A stretch of 64,000 nt of DNA, taken from Actinomyces sp. Marseille-P3109. Its GTDB lineage: Bacteria > Actinomycetota > Actinomycetes > Actinomycetales > Actinomycetaceae. The notes beneath the pieces were generated by a model. That model did not search any database. It was not told the origin of the DNA and saw only the letters and a program-made list of their open reading frames with translations. The position numbers and the translations under genes were made by a program. Below, in pieces: positions 20,056 through 30,319 of this stretch (position 1 is its first letter; each line of letters opens with the position of its first letter). The stretch is taken from positions 205,941 through 269,940 of the forward strand of contig NZ_OOHN01000008.1 of the NCBI RefSeq assembly GCF_900323545.1, given 5' to 3'.

Positions 20056-20061
20056 TAAAGT
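20056..20061 (+). promoter_or_regulatory. Possible -10 box for the infA operon
   Basis: TAAAGT in an otherwise GC-rich 250-bp gap before infA. The -35 region (about 20033-20038) is weak. Confidence 0.3.
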
Positions 20062-20225
20062 TATCCGCTGGACGCGCGTCCGTCGATGACGTATGCCCTC
20101 ATGTCGCAACCGAGCTCCTGGCCTCAGGGGCTCACCTGTGGTAGGGCCCCTGCAACGGCGAGCGCGACCGCCCGTCGACGTCGTCGTCGGGATGAACTCG
20201 AGCGAGAAAGCACCGATGGAGGAAC

Positions 20226-20447
20226 ATGGCTAAGAAGGACGGAGTCATCGAGGTCGAGGGATCGGTCGTCGAGGCCCTTCCGAACGCGATGTTCCGGGTG
20301 GAGCTGAGCAACGGGCACGTCGTGCTCGCGCACATCTCCGGAAAGATGCGGCAGCACTACATCCGCATCCTCCCCGAGGACCGGGTGGTCGTGGAGCTGA
20401 GCCCCTACGACCTCTCCCGCGGCCGAATCGTCTACCGGTACAAGTGA
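20226..20447 (+). CDS. infA: Translation initiation factor IF-1
   Basis: 73 residues, S1/OB fold ([20 protein letters not shown]..., [20 protein letters not shown]). IF-1 occupies the ribosomal A site during initiation. GGAGGAAC precedes ATG 20226. Confidence 0.98.
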   Translation: MAKKDGVIEVEGSVVEALPNAMFRVELSNGHVVLAHISGKMRQHYIRILPEDRVVVELSPYDLSRGRIVYRYK

Positions 20448-20480
20448 CATGTCGGCTCCTAGAGCCGGCGGAGGAACATC

Positions 20481-20594
20481 ATGAAGGTCAAGCCGAGCGT
20501 CAAGAAGATCTGTGACAGCTGCAAGGTGATTCGTCGCCACGGCCGCGTCATGGTCATCTGCGAGAACCCGCGGCACAAGCAGCGTCAGGGCTGA
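20481..20594 (+). CDS. rpmJ: 50S ribosomal protein L36
   Basis: 37 residues ([20 protein letters not shown]..., [10 protein letters not shown]). The zinc ligands CDSC, Cys27 and His32 are present, so it is the zinc-binding form. GGAGGAAC lies upstream of ATG 20481. It is the usual infA-rpsM linker gene. Confidence 0.97.
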   Translation: MKVKPSVKKICDSCKVIRRHGRVMVICENPRHKQRQG

Positions 20595-20759
20595 GGCCCC
20601 GGCGCAGGGCCGCCCAGAGAGCTGGACGGTCCTTTCCAGCACCCATCCCAGCGCACCCGCACCGCGGGTCCACAACCCCCGGTTCTCGGAGGCCGGGGCC
20701 ACCAGGCGAGGTGGGGGAGATGGGTGACGACCTCCGGGAGCACACAGGAGAACCACACC

Positions 20760-21134
20760 GTGGCACGCATTTCCGGTGTCGACCTGCCTCGCGAGAAGCG
20801 AGTCGAGGTCGCACTCACCTACATCTTCGGGATCGGACGCACCCGCGCGGACGAGACCCTGAAGGCGACGGGCGTCAACCCCGACACCCGCGTCAAGGAC
20901 CTCACCGAGGAGGAGCTGGTCAAGCTCCGCACCCACATCGACGGCAATTACCAGGTTGAGGGTGATCTGCGTCGTGAGGTTCAGGCGGACATCCGCCGCA
21001 AGATCGAGATCGGCTGCTACCAGGGCCTGCGCCACCGCCGTCACCTGCCGGTGCACGGCCAGCGCACCAAGACCAACGCGCGTACTCGCAAGGGCCCCAA
21101 GCGCACCGTGGCCGGTAAGAAGAAGGCCAAGTAA
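20760..21134 (+). CDS. rpsM: 30S ribosomal protein S13
   Basis: 124 residues from GTG 20760 after CAGGAG ([20 protein letters not shown]). It has the helix-two-turns-helix region and a basic C-terminus ([20 protein letters not shown]). The frame upstream to 20724 is not needed. Confidence 0.97.
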   Translation: MARISGVDLPREKRVEVALTYIFGIGRTRADETLKATGVNPDTRVKDLTEEELVKLRTHIDGNYQVEGDLRREVQADIRRKIEIGCYQGLRHRRHLPVHGQRTKTNARTRKGPKRTVAGKKKAK

Positions 21135-21196
21135 GCAGCAGCTCGCCCCCCGCACAGCTCGGGGTGCAGTGACGACCTCATCACGAAGAAGGAAGA

Positions 21197-21598
21197 ATGC
21201 CTCCCAAGACCCGCGCCGCCGCGCGCAAGACGCGCCGCAAGGACCGCAAGAACGTTACCCACGGTCACGCCTACATCAAGTCCACCTTCAACAACACCAT
21301 CGTCTCCCTGACGGACCCGCAGGGTGCCGTCATCGCCTGGTGCTCCTCCGGCCAGGTCGGCTTCAAGGGCTCGCGCAAGTCGACCCCCTACGCCGCCCAG
21401 CTGGCCGCCGAGTCCGCTGCCCGGCGCGCCCAGGAGCACGGCATGAAGAAGGTTGACGTCTTCGTCAAGGGCCCCGGCTCCGGCCGCGAGACCGCGATCC
21501 GCTCCCTCCAGGCCGCCGGCCTCGAGGTCGGCTCGATCACCGACGTCACCCCCCAGGCCTTCAACGGCTGCCGCCCGCCCAAGCGCCGCCGCGTCTGA
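21197..21598 (+). CDS. rpsK: 30S ribosomal protein S11
   Basis: 133 residues ([39 protein letters not shown]). Part of the 30S platform. GAAGGAAGA precedes ATG 21197. Confidence 0.97.
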   Translation: MPPKTRAAARKTRRKDRKNVTHGHAYIKSTFNNTIVSLTDPQGAVIAWCSSGQVGFKGSRKSTPYAAQLAAESAARRAQEHGMKKVDVFVKGPGSGRETAIRSLQAAGLEVGSITDVTPQAFNGCRPPKRRRV

Positions 21599-21608
21599 GG
21601 CTTCACGG

Positions 21609-21640
21609 GACGACGGCGCAGCCGGTGCTGCGTCGTCGTC
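21609..21640 (+). terminator. Hairpin between rpsK and rpoA
   Basis: A 14-bp stem with one G-T pair (21609-21622 with 21627-21640) around a CGGT loop, without a T-run. It may partly separate rpoA from the ribosomal genes upstream. Confidence 0.5.
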
Positions 21641-21755
21641 TCACCACGTCCCGCCCGACCGGCGGGGCACGGAGTAGGACCGGCCCGGGCGGGCCGGCGG
21701 CTCCACCCATGAGGAACGGCGTCATATAGCGGGCGCCGCGACGAAAGGAAACCAC

Positions 21756-22757
21756 GTGCTCATTGCACAGCGACCCACGCTCACCGAGGAGGTCGTGGTC
21801 GAGGACCGCCGCTCGCGCTTCGTGCTCGAGCCCCTCGAGCCCGGCTTCGGCTACACGCTCGGCAACTCCCTGCGCCGCACACTGCTGTCCTCCATCCCGG
21901 GGGCGGCCGTGACCAGCGTCCGCATCGACGGGGTGCCCCATGAGTTCCGCACGATCCCCGGGGTCAAGGAGGATGTCGCCCAGATCATCCTCAACATCAA
22001 GGAGATCGTCCTGTCCTCGGAGAATGACGAGCCGGTCGTCATGTACCTGCGCAAGTCCGGTCCGAGCGAGGTCACCGCCGGTGACATCACCCCGCCGGCC
22101 GGCGTCGAGATCCACAACCCCGAGCTGGTCATCGCCACTCTCAACGAGAAGGGCAAGCTGGAGATCGAGCTGACGGTCGAGCGCGGCCGCGGCTACGTCT
22201 CCGCCAACCAGAACAAGGACCCCAACGCGGAGATCTCCCGCATTCCGGTGGACTCGATCTACTCGCCGGTCAAGAAGGTCTCCTACTCCGTCGAGGCCAC
22301 CCGTGTGGAGCAGCGCACCGACTTCGACCGTCTCATCGTCGACGTCGAGACCAAGGCCTCCATCACTCCGCGCGACGCCCTGGCCTCCGCCGGCAAGACG
22401 CTCGTGGAGCTCTTCGGCCTGGCCCGTGAGCTCAACGTCGAGGCCGAGGGCATCGAGGTCGGCCCCTCGCCGATCGACGAGGCCTTCCAGCAGGACCTCG
22501 CCCTCATGATCGACGAGCTCGACCTGCAGGCCCGTTCCTCCAACGCCCTCAAGCGTGAGGGCATCCACACCGTCGGTGAGCTCGTCTCGCGCAGCGAGGC
22601 CGACCTGCTCGACATCCGTAACTTCGGTGCCAAGTCCATCTCCGAGATCAAGGACAAGCTGGCCGAGCTGGGGCTCTCCCTCAAGGGCTCCCCGGTCGAC
22701 TACGTCTCGGACGACGACTACGCCAACCCCACCTTCAGCGACGAGACCCAGGCCTGA
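21756..22757 (+). CDS. rpoA: RNA polymerase subunit alpha
   Basis: 333 residues from GTG 21756 (AAAGGAAACCAC upstream). The N-terminal assembly domain contains [21 protein letters not shown], and the C-terminal domain contains [25 protein letters not shown]. Usual length. Confidence 0.98.
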   Translation: MLIAQRPTLTEEVVVEDRRSRFVLEPLEPGFGYTLGNSLRRTLLSSIPGAAVTSVRIDGVPHEFRTIPGVKEDVAQIILNIKEIVLSSENDEPVVMYLRKSGPSEVTAGDITPPAGVEIHNPELVIATLNEKGKLEIELTVERGRGYVSANQNKDPNAEISRIPVDSIYSPVKKVSYSVEATRVEQRTDFDRLIVDVETKASITPRDALASAGKTLVELFGLARELNVEAEGIEVGPSPIDEAFQQDLALMIDELDLQARSSNALKREGIHTVGELVSRSEADLLDIRNFGAKSISEIKDKLAELGLSLKGSPVDYVSDDDYANPTFSDETQA

Positions 22758-22787
22758 GCCGGCTCGTTATTCATCTAGGAGACAACC

Positions 22788-23513
22788 ATGCCTCGCCCCA
22801 CCAAGGGTCCCCGCCTGGGCGGTAGTGCCCAGCACGAGCGCCACCTGCTCGCCAACCTGGCCACGCAGCTCATCGTCCACGAGTCGATCAAGACCACGGA
22901 GGCTCGCGCCCGCCGCCTGCGTCCCTACGTCGAGAAGCTCATCACCAAGGGCAAACGCGGCGACCTGCACGCCCGCCGCACCGTGCTGAAGAAGGTGACG
23001 GACAAGTACGCCGTCTACCGCCTCTTCGAGGAACTCGCCCCCCAGTTCGAGGGCCGCGAGGGCGGTTACACCCGCATCATCAAGACCACCCCCCGCAAGG
23101 GCGACAACGCCCCCATGGCGGTCATCTCCCTGGTGCTGGAGCCGGTTGCCCGCAAGGAGGTCGTGGACGACGCGATCGCCACCGCCAAGAAGGCCGCTCA
23201 GAAGGCCGTCGCCGACGAGGACAAGGCCGCGAAGAAGGCCGACGCCGAGAAGGCCGAGGAGAAGACGGACAAGGCCGACAAGGCCGACAAGGCCGAGTAC
23301 GCCGGCGCGGTTCGCCTCGAGGAGGGCGCCACCGATGCTCCCGACGACGACCACCTGGTCAAGGGCAACGAGGACTCCATGAAGTACCACGTTCCCGGCT
23401 CGCGCTGGTACGACGCCACGGTCGCCGAGGTCTGGTTCGCCAGCGCCGAGGAGGCAGAGGCCGCGGGCTTCGCCCCCGCCGGCGGCGCCGCCGCCCAGAA
23501 GGTCGAGAAGTGA
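22788..23513 (+). CDS. rplQ: 50S ribosomal protein L17 with C-terminal extension
   Basis: 241 residues. Residues 1 to about 122 are L17 ([20 protein letters not shown]). Then comes an Ala/Lys/Glu-rich stretch with KADKADKAE repeats (about 125-175), probably a charged helix. A compact C-terminal module follows ([18 protein letters not shown], then [17 protein letters not shown]). L17 is about 120 residues in most bacteria; actinobacteria often carry extensions. The end module has the look of the small 'sunset'-type domain found on other actinobacterial proteins. Its role is unknown to me. Confidence 0.96.
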   Translation: MPRPTKGPRLGGSAQHERHLLANLATQLIVHESIKTTEARARRLRPYVEKLITKGKRGDLHARRTVLKKVTDKYAVYRLFEELAPQFEGREGGYTRIIKTTPRKGDNAPMAVISLVLEPVARKEVVDDAIATAKKAAQKAVADEDKAAKKADAEKAEEKTDKADKADKAEYAGAVRLEEGATDAPDDDHLVKGNEDSMKYHVPGSRWYDATVAEVWFASAEEAEAAGFAPAGGAAAQKVEK

Positions 23514-23544
23514 GCCAGGGCTGACGCACTGAGTTAGAACTCCA

Positions 23545-23588
23545 GGGAGGGCCGGACACCTGTTGGTGACCGGCCCTCCCCGTGTTTT
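23545..23588 (+). terminator. Intrinsic terminator after rplQ
   Basis: An 11-bp perfect stem (23545-23555 with 23570-23580) is followed by CGTGTTTT. It closes the alpha operon and faces the convergent TPR gene. Confidence 0.88.
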
Positions 23589-23620
23589 GGAGGTGGGGGC
23601 GGGGGGCCGTCTCGGGCACG

Positions 23621-25510
23621 TCAATCGTCGCCCGCGTCCATCTCCTCAATCTGCGTGAGGACCTCCTCGCGTTCCTGGCGGACGTGGGCGGAATCGGTCT
23701 CCTCGCCCGCCCACCGGAGGACTGAGGCGTAGGTGCCGAGGGTGTCGGCCAGCCCCTGACTGAAGGCCTCCGGGTACCTGCGGGCCAGACCCCGGTAGAG
23801 GTCGACCGCCTCCCGCGCGGTCTCCAGGGCCTCGCCTTGGTGACCGGCCTCCGCCAGACGCTTGGCGAGCCGGTGCAGGCACGGAGCCAGTGCCGGGGCG
23901 TGAGTCGCCGGATCGCGCTCGGCCAGCTCGCGGCGGATCGTCGCCGTCTCCCGGATCGCGGCCAGGGCGGCGGAGCGGTGCCCCGTGTCGCCCAGGCACG
24001 TGGCGACATTGTGCAGGCAGGCGGCCAGGTCCGACTTGTAGGCGGCGGCATCGATCTGCACCAGGCTGCGGTAGATGGTGACCGCCTCCTGAACGGCGGC
24101 CAGTGCCTCCTGCGAGCGGCCTGCCCGATTGAGGTTCAAGGTGAGGATATTGAGCGCCCGAGCGAGGTCGGCGGTATAGGAGGCAGGATTGGCCCGGACC
24201 AGGCGCCGGTAGATATCGATGGACTCCCTGGCCGCCGTGAAGGACTCGGGCAGCTGCCTGGCCGTGTACAGGCCGACAGCGAGGATGTACAGGGACTCGG
24301 CAAGATCCGGGGTGTAGGTGGTGGGGCTGCTCCTCACCAGGGTGCGCCGGATGCTGACCACCTCACGAGCCGCGGCCAGAGCCCGGTCCAGCCTGTCGGC
24401 GTCGCGCAGACAGGCGGCGTGCGCCTGGAGGGCACTGGCCAAGTCGGGCAGATGGGTGTCAGGGGCGCTGTGGGCCAGAGCCCGAGCGATACTGACCGCC
24501 TCCTGGGTCGCGGCGAGTGCCTCATGGTGCCTTCCTGCATCGCTCAGGCGCCGGGCCAGTGTCCCCAAGGAGCCGATGACCTCGGGGGAGTAGAGGGCGG
24601 GCGCGCTTCGGGCCAGCCCCCGGTAGAGCGCGGCTGCCTCCTCGGCCGCGTTCAGGGCCTCGTCGCGACGCCCGACGGCGGCCCCGCAGACGGCCAGCAC
24701 CTCCAGCGCACCGGCGAATTCACCGGTGCAGGAACCGGGCTCGTCCTCATCGCGCCTCCGGTAGAGACCGACAGCCTCCCGGGCCTGGTCCAGGGCCTCA
24801 TCGGCGTACCCGACTGTGCACAGACGCGGCGCCAGACTGCTCAAGGTCGCTGCCAGCTCGGGAACCTGGGTGTCCGGATCGGACTGGGCCAGACGCCGTC
24901 GGACGCTGATGGCCTGCTGGGCGGTGACGAAGGCGTCGCTCGGGTGCCCGGACTCGCCCAGACGGCAGGCGAGCGTGGTCAGGGCCTGAGCCAGGCCGGC
25001 GTCGTAGGCGGAGGGATTGTCCTGGCTCAGGTTCCGGTAGAGGTCGACGGACTCCTGTGCAGTGGCCAGGGCGTCGCGCAGCTCGCCGGCCGCGCTCAGA
25101 TCGGCGGCGAGCCGACTCAGCGACCCGGCCAGGCCAGGAGCGTGCGCGTCGTAGTCCTGCTGGGTCAGGTGCCGTCGGATCCGGGCCGTCTCCCGCGAGA
25201 TGCCGACGCCCTCGCGGATGCGGCGGGCCTTGCGCAGGCGGACGGCCAGGACCGACAGGCCCTCGGCGAAATCGTTCAGGTAGTGATCCGGGTTGACCCG
25301 TGCCAGGCCCCGGAGGATCTCACTCGCCTCCCGCGCGGCGTCCAGAGCCTCCCCCCGGCGTCCCGAGTCCGCCAGGCGCTCACTGAGCTCCAGCAGCCGG
25401 GTGGCGTGAGCCACGCCCTCAGGGGTGGCATAGGGGGAGAGCGACACGTCTGAAGGCCTCAGGATAGGAAGAACGGTGGTGATGGCACGGTAATCGGCGC
25501 TCCCGAGCAC
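23621..25510 (-). CDS. Tetratricopeptide-repeat protein, about 12 tandem 48-residue repeats
   Basis: 629 residues, almost entirely TPR repeats of the kinesin-light-chain/TPR_12 kind. Each repeat is about 48 residues with the pattern P..(Y/H)..DLA..L..LA..L...GR..EAL.AA.EAV.IYR.LA. About 12 repeats run from residue 30 to 600. There is no signal peptide, no membrane segment and no catalytic or DNA-binding domain. In actinobacteria such repeats are often the C-terminal half of CHAT-, NB-ARC- or kinase-containing proteins; here they stand alone. It is likely a cytoplasmic protein-binding scaffold with unknown partner. ATG 25510 is the first in-frame start. It is convergent with rplQ and divergent from the MgtC-like gene. 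Confidence 0.85.
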   Translation of the reverse strand: MLGSADYRAITTVLPILRPSDVSLSPYATPEGVAHATRLLELSERLADSGRRGEALDAAREASEILRGLARVNPDHYLNDFAEGLSVLAVRLRKARRIREGVGISRETARIRRHLTQQDYDAHAPGLAGSLSRLAADLSAAGELRDALATAQESVDLYRNLSQDNPSAYDAGLAQALTTLACRLGESGHPSDAFVTAQQAISVRRRLAQSDPDTQVPELAATLSSLAPRLCTVGYADEALDQAREAVGLYRRRDEDEPGSCTGEFAGALEVLAVCGAAVGRRDEALNAAEEAAALYRGLARSAPALYSPEVIGSLGTLARRLSDAGRHHEALAATQEAVSIARALAHSAPDTHLPDLASALQAHAACLRDADRLDRALAAAREVVSIRRTLVRSSPTTYTPDLAESLYILAVGLYTARQLPESFTAARESIDIYRRLVRANPASYTADLARALNILTLNLNRAGRSQEALAAVQEAVTIYRSLVQIDAAAYKSDLAACLHNVATCLGDTGHRSAALAAIRETATIRRELAERDPATHAPALAPCLHRLAKRLAEAGHQGEALETAREAVDLYRGLARRYPEAFSQGLADTLGTYASVLRWAGEETDSAHVRQEREEVLTQIEEMDAGDD

Positions 25511-25605
25511 CGCGATGGGGAGTCGTCACCGGGGACGCACCCCCGCCGCTGCTCCTTTAGAATCAGCGGTGGGCCGGTATCGGGATCGCAAGGAAGGGAG
25601 CCGGT

Positions 25606-26310
25606 GTGGGCGCGCTGTTCAGCCTGGACCACGTGGGTATCCAGGTTGTCGCCATGGCGGCGACCTTCATCCTGTGCCTGACCCTGGGCGCCGAACGCCA
25701 CCTGCGCCACAAGGACGCCGGGGTCAAGACGCACGTCCTGGTGGGACTGGGCTCGTGCCTGTTCACCCTCGTGTCCGCCTACGGGTTCGCCCCGATCACC
25801 GGCTCCGACGTCTCCGTGGACCCCAGCCGTGTGGCTGCGCAGATCGTCTCCGGCATCGGCTTCCTGGGCGCCGGGGTCATCTTCGTCAACAACGACACCG
25901 TTCGCGGCCTGACCACCGCCGCCACCGTCTGGCTCAGTGCCGCCATCGGCATGGCCTGCGGCGCGGGCATGATCCCCCTGGCCGCCACCGCCGTCGCGCT
26001 CGACTACGTCGTCGTCCTGCTGCTGGGGCCCCTCACCTCGCGCCTGCAGCGTCGCCGCGGCGAGGTGACGGTGCGCATCGACTACGAGGTCGGCCGCGCC
26101 ATCATGCCCGAAATCCTCCAGGCCGCCACCGCCTCCGGCTTCACGGCGACCCTGGAGGAGACCGAGATGATCCGCGGCGAGCGCGGGCGCACCATGAACG
26201 CCGTCATGCGCTTCCACGGGCAGCGGCCCGCCGCCAACCTCATCGAGTCCCTGTCCGGTCTTGACGGTGTCGACGGTGTCGAGTGCCTTGAGGGCGGCCG
26301 GCTCGACTGA
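25606..26310 (+). CDS. MgtC/SapB-family membrane protein
   Basis: 234 residues. The N-terminal half has four to five membrane segments with the MgtC motifs LTLGAERHLRHKDAGVKTHVL, read in parts, and GIGFLGAGVIF, then TTAATVWLSAAIGMACG. The C-terminal cytosolic part (from about residue 145) looks like an ACT-type domain (VTVRIDYEVGRAIMPEILQ). Family members have been linked to magnesium limitation and intracellular survival; many are of unknown role. GTG 25606 follows AAGGGAG. Confidence 0.88.
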   Translation: MGALFSLDHVGIQVVAMAATFILCLTLGAERHLRHKDAGVKTHVLVGLGSCLFTLVSAYGFAPITGSDVSVDPSRVAAQIVSGIGFLGAGVIFVNNDTVRGLTTAATVWLSAAIGMACGAGMIPLAATAVALDYVVVLLLGPLTSRLQRRRGEVTVRIDYEVGRAIMPEILQAATASGFTATLEETEMIRGERGRTMNAVMRFHGQRPAANLIESLSGLDGVDGVECLEGGRLD

Positions 26311-26332
26311 ATCGGCTGGATGCCGGCGCCTC

Positions 26333-27808
26333 CTACTCCAGGGCCCGGATGATGGCCTCGACGGTGTTCTTGGCGTCGCCGAAGAGCATCGAGGTGTTCT
26401 CCCGGAAGAACAGCGGGTTGTCCACCCCAGCGTAGCCGATGGCCATGGACCGCTTGAAGACAATGACCCGGCTCGCCTCCCACACGCGCAGCACCGGCAT
26501 GCCCGCGATCGGCGAGCCCGGCTCCTGGGCGGCCGGGTTGACGGTGTCGTTGGCGCCGATGATGAGGACGACGTCGACGTCGTTGAAGGAGTCGTTGATC
26601 TCGTCCATCTCCAGGACGATGTCGTAGGGGACCTTCGCCTCGGCCAGCAGCACGTTCATGTGCCCGGGCAGGCGGCCCGCCACCGGGTGGATGCCGAAGG
26701 TGACCTCCACTCCCTCCGAGCGCAGCATCTCGGTGAGGGTGGCCACCGGGTACTGGGCCTGAGCGACGGCCATCCCGTAGCCGGGGGTGATGACCACGCG
26801 TTGGGCGTTCTGCAGCAGGTGAGCCACCTCGCCGGCGCTGATCTCCTCCACCGAGCCCTCGTGCTGAGGACCACCCGCGGCGGCGCTGGTGGAGTCGGTT
26901 CCGTAGCCGCCCAGCAGTACGGAGGTGAAGGAGCGGTTCATGGCCTGGCACATGAGGTAGGACAGATAGGCCCCCGAGGAGCCCACCAGCGCCCCGGTGA
27001 TGATGAGCAGGTCGTTGTCCACCATGAAGCCGGTGAAGGCGGAGGCCCACCCCGAGTAGGAGTTCATGATCGAGACGACCACCGGCATGTCGCCGCCGCC
27101 GATCGCCAGCACCAGGTGAGCGCCCAGGACCAGCGCGATGACGGTCATCACCGTGAGGAAGGCCCAGCCGGCACCGGAGCCGGCCGGCACCACCATGAAC
27201 CCCACCATGAGGAGCAGGGAGACGATGAGCGACCCGAGGTTGAGCAGGTTGCGGCCCGGTAGCGTCAGCGGGCGCCCCGGTACGCGGCCGGCCAGCTTGA
27301 GGGCCGCCAGGACCGAGCCGGTGAAGGTCACCCCACCGACGAACACGCCCAGGAAGACCTCTCCCAGGTGGAAGGCACCCAGCGAGGCGGACAGGGCGTC
27401 GGGGGAGACGTAGGAGTTGTATCCCACCAGGACGGCCGCCAGCCCCACCAGGCCGTTGAGCACGGCGATGAGCTGGGGCATCCCGGTCATGGCCACGCGC
27501 CTGGCCACCACCAGTCCGATGACCGATCCCAGGGCCAGGCCCATGGCGATGAGAAGCAGGGTGGGCAGCACGCCCCGCGCGGGCCGGCTGCTCAAGACCA
27601 GGCCGATGGCGGCGAGCACCGCCACCCCCATGCCGACGGCGCCCGCCACATTGCCGGCCACCGCGGTCTCATGGCGTGACAGGCCGGCTGCGGCCAGGAT
27701 GAACAGGATCGCGGCGGCGATGTAGGCCAGGACCACCGGGGAGGGCAGTGACGGCGCGGCGGTCAGCGTGTCCGACGACGCAGCCGGCATCAGCACGTGA
27801 GTCATCAT
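26333..27808 (-). CDS. pntB: NAD(P) transhydrogenase subunit beta
   Basis: 491 residues. The N-terminal half is the membrane domain with about nine segments. The C-terminal half is the NADP-binding domain III ([57 protein letters not shown]). With PntA it couples hydride transfer from NADH to NADP+ to proton entry, supplying NADPH. It follows pntA by 12 nt on the minus strand, so the two are co-transcribed. Confidence 0.95.
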   Translation of the reverse strand: MMTHVLMPAASSDTLTAAPSLPSPVVLAYIAAAILFILAAAGLSRHETAVAGNVAGAVGMGVAVLAAIGLVLSSRPARGVLPTLLLIAMGLALGSVIGLVVARRVAMTGMPQLIAVLNGLVGLAAVLVGYNSYVSPDALSASLGAFHLGEVFLGVFVGGVTFTGSVLAALKLAGRVPGRPLTLPGRNLLNLGSLIVSLLLMVGFMVVPAGSGAGWAFLTVMTVIALVLGAHLVLAIGGGDMPVVVSIMNSYSGWASAFTGFMVDNDLLIITGALVGSSGAYLSYLMCQAMNRSFTSVLLGGYGTDSTSAAAGGPQHEGSVEEISAGEVAHLLQNAQRVVITPGYGMAVAQAQYPVATLTEMLRSEGVEVTFGIHPVAGRLPGHMNVLLAEAKVPYDIVLEMDEINDSFNDVDVVLIIGANDTVNPAAQEPGSPIAGMPVLRVWEASRVIVFKRSMAIGYAGVDNPLFFRENTSMLFGDAKNTVEAIIRALE

Positions 27809-27820
27809 CTGGTCCTCACC

Positions 27821-29371
27821 TCAGTCCTTCGTGAACATGGCCAGCATGCGGTGGGTGACCGCGAAGCCGCCGACGATGTTGATCGTTGCCAGGACCACCG
27901 CCGCCAGGCTGATGGCGCTGATGACGGGGTGGGGATGGCCCACCTGCGAGATCGCCCCGACCAGGATGATCCCGGAGATCGCGTTGGTCACCGACATGAG
28001 CGGTGTGTGCAGGGCGGGGGTCACGTTGGAGATGACGTGGAAGCCCAGGATCACCGAGAGCATGAGCACGATGTAGTGGCTCGTGGCGGCCGGCGGCGTC
28101 ACCAGGACCAGGGCGGCGGCCACCAGGCTCGCCGCCGCCAGCCCCAGCCACTGCCGGGAGCGGGAGCGCGCCTGCGCCGCTCGGGCCGCCTCCTGGGCGG
28201 CTGCGTCGTCGGTAGTCGACTCCGCCGGGCGCCCCGGGGCCGGAGCGGCCGAGACCTGGATCGGGGGCGGGGGCCACAACAGCTCGCCGTCGTGGGTGAC
28301 CGTGATGGCCCGCACCACCTCGTCGTCCAGGTCCAGGGTGAGGGTCCCGTCCTTGGCCGGGGTGAGGAGGTCCAGTAGGTTGACGATGTTGCGCCCGTAG
28401 AGCTGGGAGGCCTGCGAGGGCAGCAGGCCCGCCAGGTCGGTGTGCCCCACGATGGTGACGCCGCTGTCGGTGGTGACCACCTCGCCGGGCAACGTCAGCT
28501 CGGTGTTGCCGCCGGTGGCTGCCGCCATATCGATGATGACCGAGCCGGGGCGCATGGCCTCGATCGAGGCCCGGTCCAGGAGCACAGGCGCGCGGCGGCC
28601 GGGGATGCTCGCCGTGGTGATGACGATGTCGGACTCGGCTGCCTGCCGGGCGTAGAGCGTGTTGGCCGCGGCCGCCTGGTCGGCACTCATCTCCTTGGCG
28701 TAGCCGTCGGATGAGACCTCCTGGGCGTTGGGCAGCGGCACGAACTGCGCCCCCATGGAGCGGACCTGGTCGGCGACCTCGGGGCGCACGTCGGAGCCGC
28801 GCACCTGTGCGCCCAGGGAGTAGGCGGTGCCGATCGCGGACAGCCCCGCCACGCCCGCGCCGATGACGTAGACGGTTGCGGGCGGGAACTTGCCCGCAGC
28901 GGTCACCTGCCCGCTGAACAGCCTGCCGAAGTGCGAGGCCGCCTCGATGACGGCACGGTAGCCGGCGAGGTTTGCTTGCGATGAGAGCACGTCCAGCGAC
29001 TGCGCCCGCGAGATCCTCGGGACGACGTCCAGGGCCAGACAGGTGATGCCCCGCTCCCGCAGCGCCTCGAGGAGCTCGGGCCGGCGCGTCGGGTCCAGCC
29101 GGCAGATGAGGACCGCGCCCCGGCTCATGAGCGCCAGCTGCTCCTCGGCCGGGGACGAGGCGCTCACCACGACCTCGCAGCCCCAGACCTGGGCGCCACC
29201 GGCCGGTTGGGCCCCGGCGGCCTGGTAGGCGTCGTCGTGGAACTGCGCCCGCGCTCCGGCGCCGCGCTCGACCAGCACCTCGTAGCCCAGGCGGATCATC
29301 CGCTCCACCGTCTGCGGACTCGCAGCGGCGCGCGGCTGATCCACCGGCTCGCGGGGGACTCCGATACGCAT
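27821..29371 (-). CDS. pntA: NAD(P) transhydrogenase subunit alpha (fused alpha1-alpha2)
   Basis: 516 residues. The N-terminal NAD-binding domain I begins MRIGVPREP and includes the Rossmann motif VIGAGVAGLSAIGTA. After an Ala/Arg-rich linker (about 385-410) there are four membrane segments (HYIVLMLSVILGFHVISNVTP, read in parts). In some bacteria these parts are separate genes (pntAA and pntAB); here they are one protein, as in E. coli. AAGGAGG lies before ATG 29371. Confidence 0.95.
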   Translation of the reverse strand: MRIGVPREPVDQPRAAASPQTVERMIRLGYEVLVERGAGARAQFHDDAYQAAGAQPAGGAQVWGCEVVVSASSPAEEQLALMSRGAVLICRLDPTRRPELLEALRERGITCLALDVVPRISRAQSLDVLSSQANLAGYRAVIEAASHFGRLFSGQVTAAGKFPPATVYVIGAGVAGLSAIGTAYSLGAQVRGSDVRPEVADQVRSMGAQFVPLPNAQEVSSDGYAKEMSADQAAAANTLYARQAAESDIVITTASIPGRRAPVLLDRASIEAMRPGSVIIDMAAATGGNTELTLPGEVVTTDSGVTIVGHTDLAGLLPSQASQLYGRNIVNLLDLLTPAKDGTLTLDLDDEVVRAITVTHDGELLWPPPPIQVSAAPAPGRPAESTTDDAAAQEAARAAQARSRSRQWLGLAAASLVAAALVLVTPPAATSHYIVLMLSVILGFHVISNVTPALHTPLMSVTNAISGIILVGAISQVGHPHPVISAISLAAVVLATINIVGGFAVTHRMLAMFTKD

Positions 29372-29550
29372 AGTGCCTCCTTGCAGGATACGGGTGCCGT
29401 CGCTGGCACTTCACAAGAAACTATCGGCAAGATAGAAGGTTCCGTAGTCCGCGGCAAGGGACTGTTGGTGCCAGTCCAGCGGGAGATGAGGCCGAGAATC
29501 GCTGCCGAGGCGGGAGAGCGGCAACGAGACGTAGTCGACGACGGAGGGGG

Positions 29551-30306
29551 TCAGGGCCGGGCCATGTCCCAGCAACGGGCGCCACCGGTCATGCCGGCCT
29601 CGTTGGGGACCACGACGACGTCGTCGCCGGTCTTGGCCAGCTGGGCCGCCGTGATCCGGCGCGAGTTGCCGCCGCCCAGGTAAAGGCGGTCCCACAGGTA
29701 CATGGGGCGCAGGGCTTCGACGACCCGGCGCACGCGGCGCGACCAGTGGGCGTCGCCCAGGCGTAGGCGCTCGTGCTCACCGATGTAGTCGTCGTAGGTC
29801 AGGCCCCAGCGCACCGGCCCCTGAGAGACCTCCACGTGCGGGGCCAGGATGCCGTTGTCGAAGACGGCGTTGCCCAGGCCCGTGCCCAGGGTCACGATCA
29901 TCTCCAGGCCGCGGCCCGTGACGACGCCGGCCCCGGCGACCTCGGCGTCGTTGAGCACCAGGGAGGGGATGCCCAGGGCCCGCGAGACGCCGGCGCCCAT
30001 GTCGAAGCGGGCCCAGGCCTCCACCAGCTCGGGCAGCACCTTGGAGCGGGGGCCGTCCTTGGTGATGTAGTGCGGCGTGGCAATGACGACCCCGTGGCGG
30101 ATCATGCCCGGCATCCCCACCGTCGCCCGGTCCGCGCCCGGCAGCTGGGAGGCCAGCGAGGTAATGGTCTCCACCAGCTTCGTCGGCGGCAGCGGGTAGG
30201 GGGTCGGGGTGCGCACGGCGCGGGAGATGATATTGCCCTCGAAGTCCAGCACCGAGGCCTTGATACCGCCGCCGCCGCAGTCCACGGACAGAGTCGTTGT
30301 ACTCAC
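29551..30306 (-). CDS. ppgK: ROK-family glucokinase, polyphosphate-glucokinase-like
   Basis: 251 residues. It has the phosphate-binding DCGGGGIKASVLD at the N-terminus, GMPGMIRHGVV, the catalytic-Asp region VLNDAEVAGAG and TLGTGLGNAVFDNG. It lacks the CGCGRxGC zinc motif of ROK repressors and sugar kinases, as PpgK does. PpgK phosphorylates glucose with polyphosphate or ATP. The first Gly-rich loop reads GGGG rather than GGTG, so substrate use should be tested. The start is taken as GTG 30306. There is no Shine-Dalgarno, but TAGGCT sits 7 nt upstream, consistent with a leaderless mRNA; the frame continues upstream to 30474 without support. Confidence 0.8.
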   Translation of the reverse strand: MSTTTLSVDCGGGGIKASVLDFEGNIISRAVRTPTPYPLPPTKLVETITSLASQLPGADRATVGMPGMIRHGVVIATPHYITKDGPRSKVLPELVEAWARFDMGAGVSRALGIPSLVLNDAEVAGAGVVTGRGLEMIVTLGTGLGNAVFDNGILAPHVEVSQGPVRWGLTYDDYIGEHERLRLGDAHWSRRVRRVVEALRPMYLWDRLYLGGGNSRRITAAQLAKTGDDVVVVPNEAGMTGGARCWDMARP

Positions 30307-30313
30307 GGCTGCG

Positions 30314-30319
30314 AGCCTA
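30314..30319 (-). promoter_or_regulatory. -10 box of the ROK kinase gene, probable leaderless start
   Basis: TAGGCT on the minus strand ends 7 nt before GTG 30306. The -35 region is weak. Confidence 0.5.

Noticed and set aside
23837..25453. 538-codon plus-strand frame
   Set aside because: Antisense to the TPR gene; its repeats only mirror the TPR repeats.
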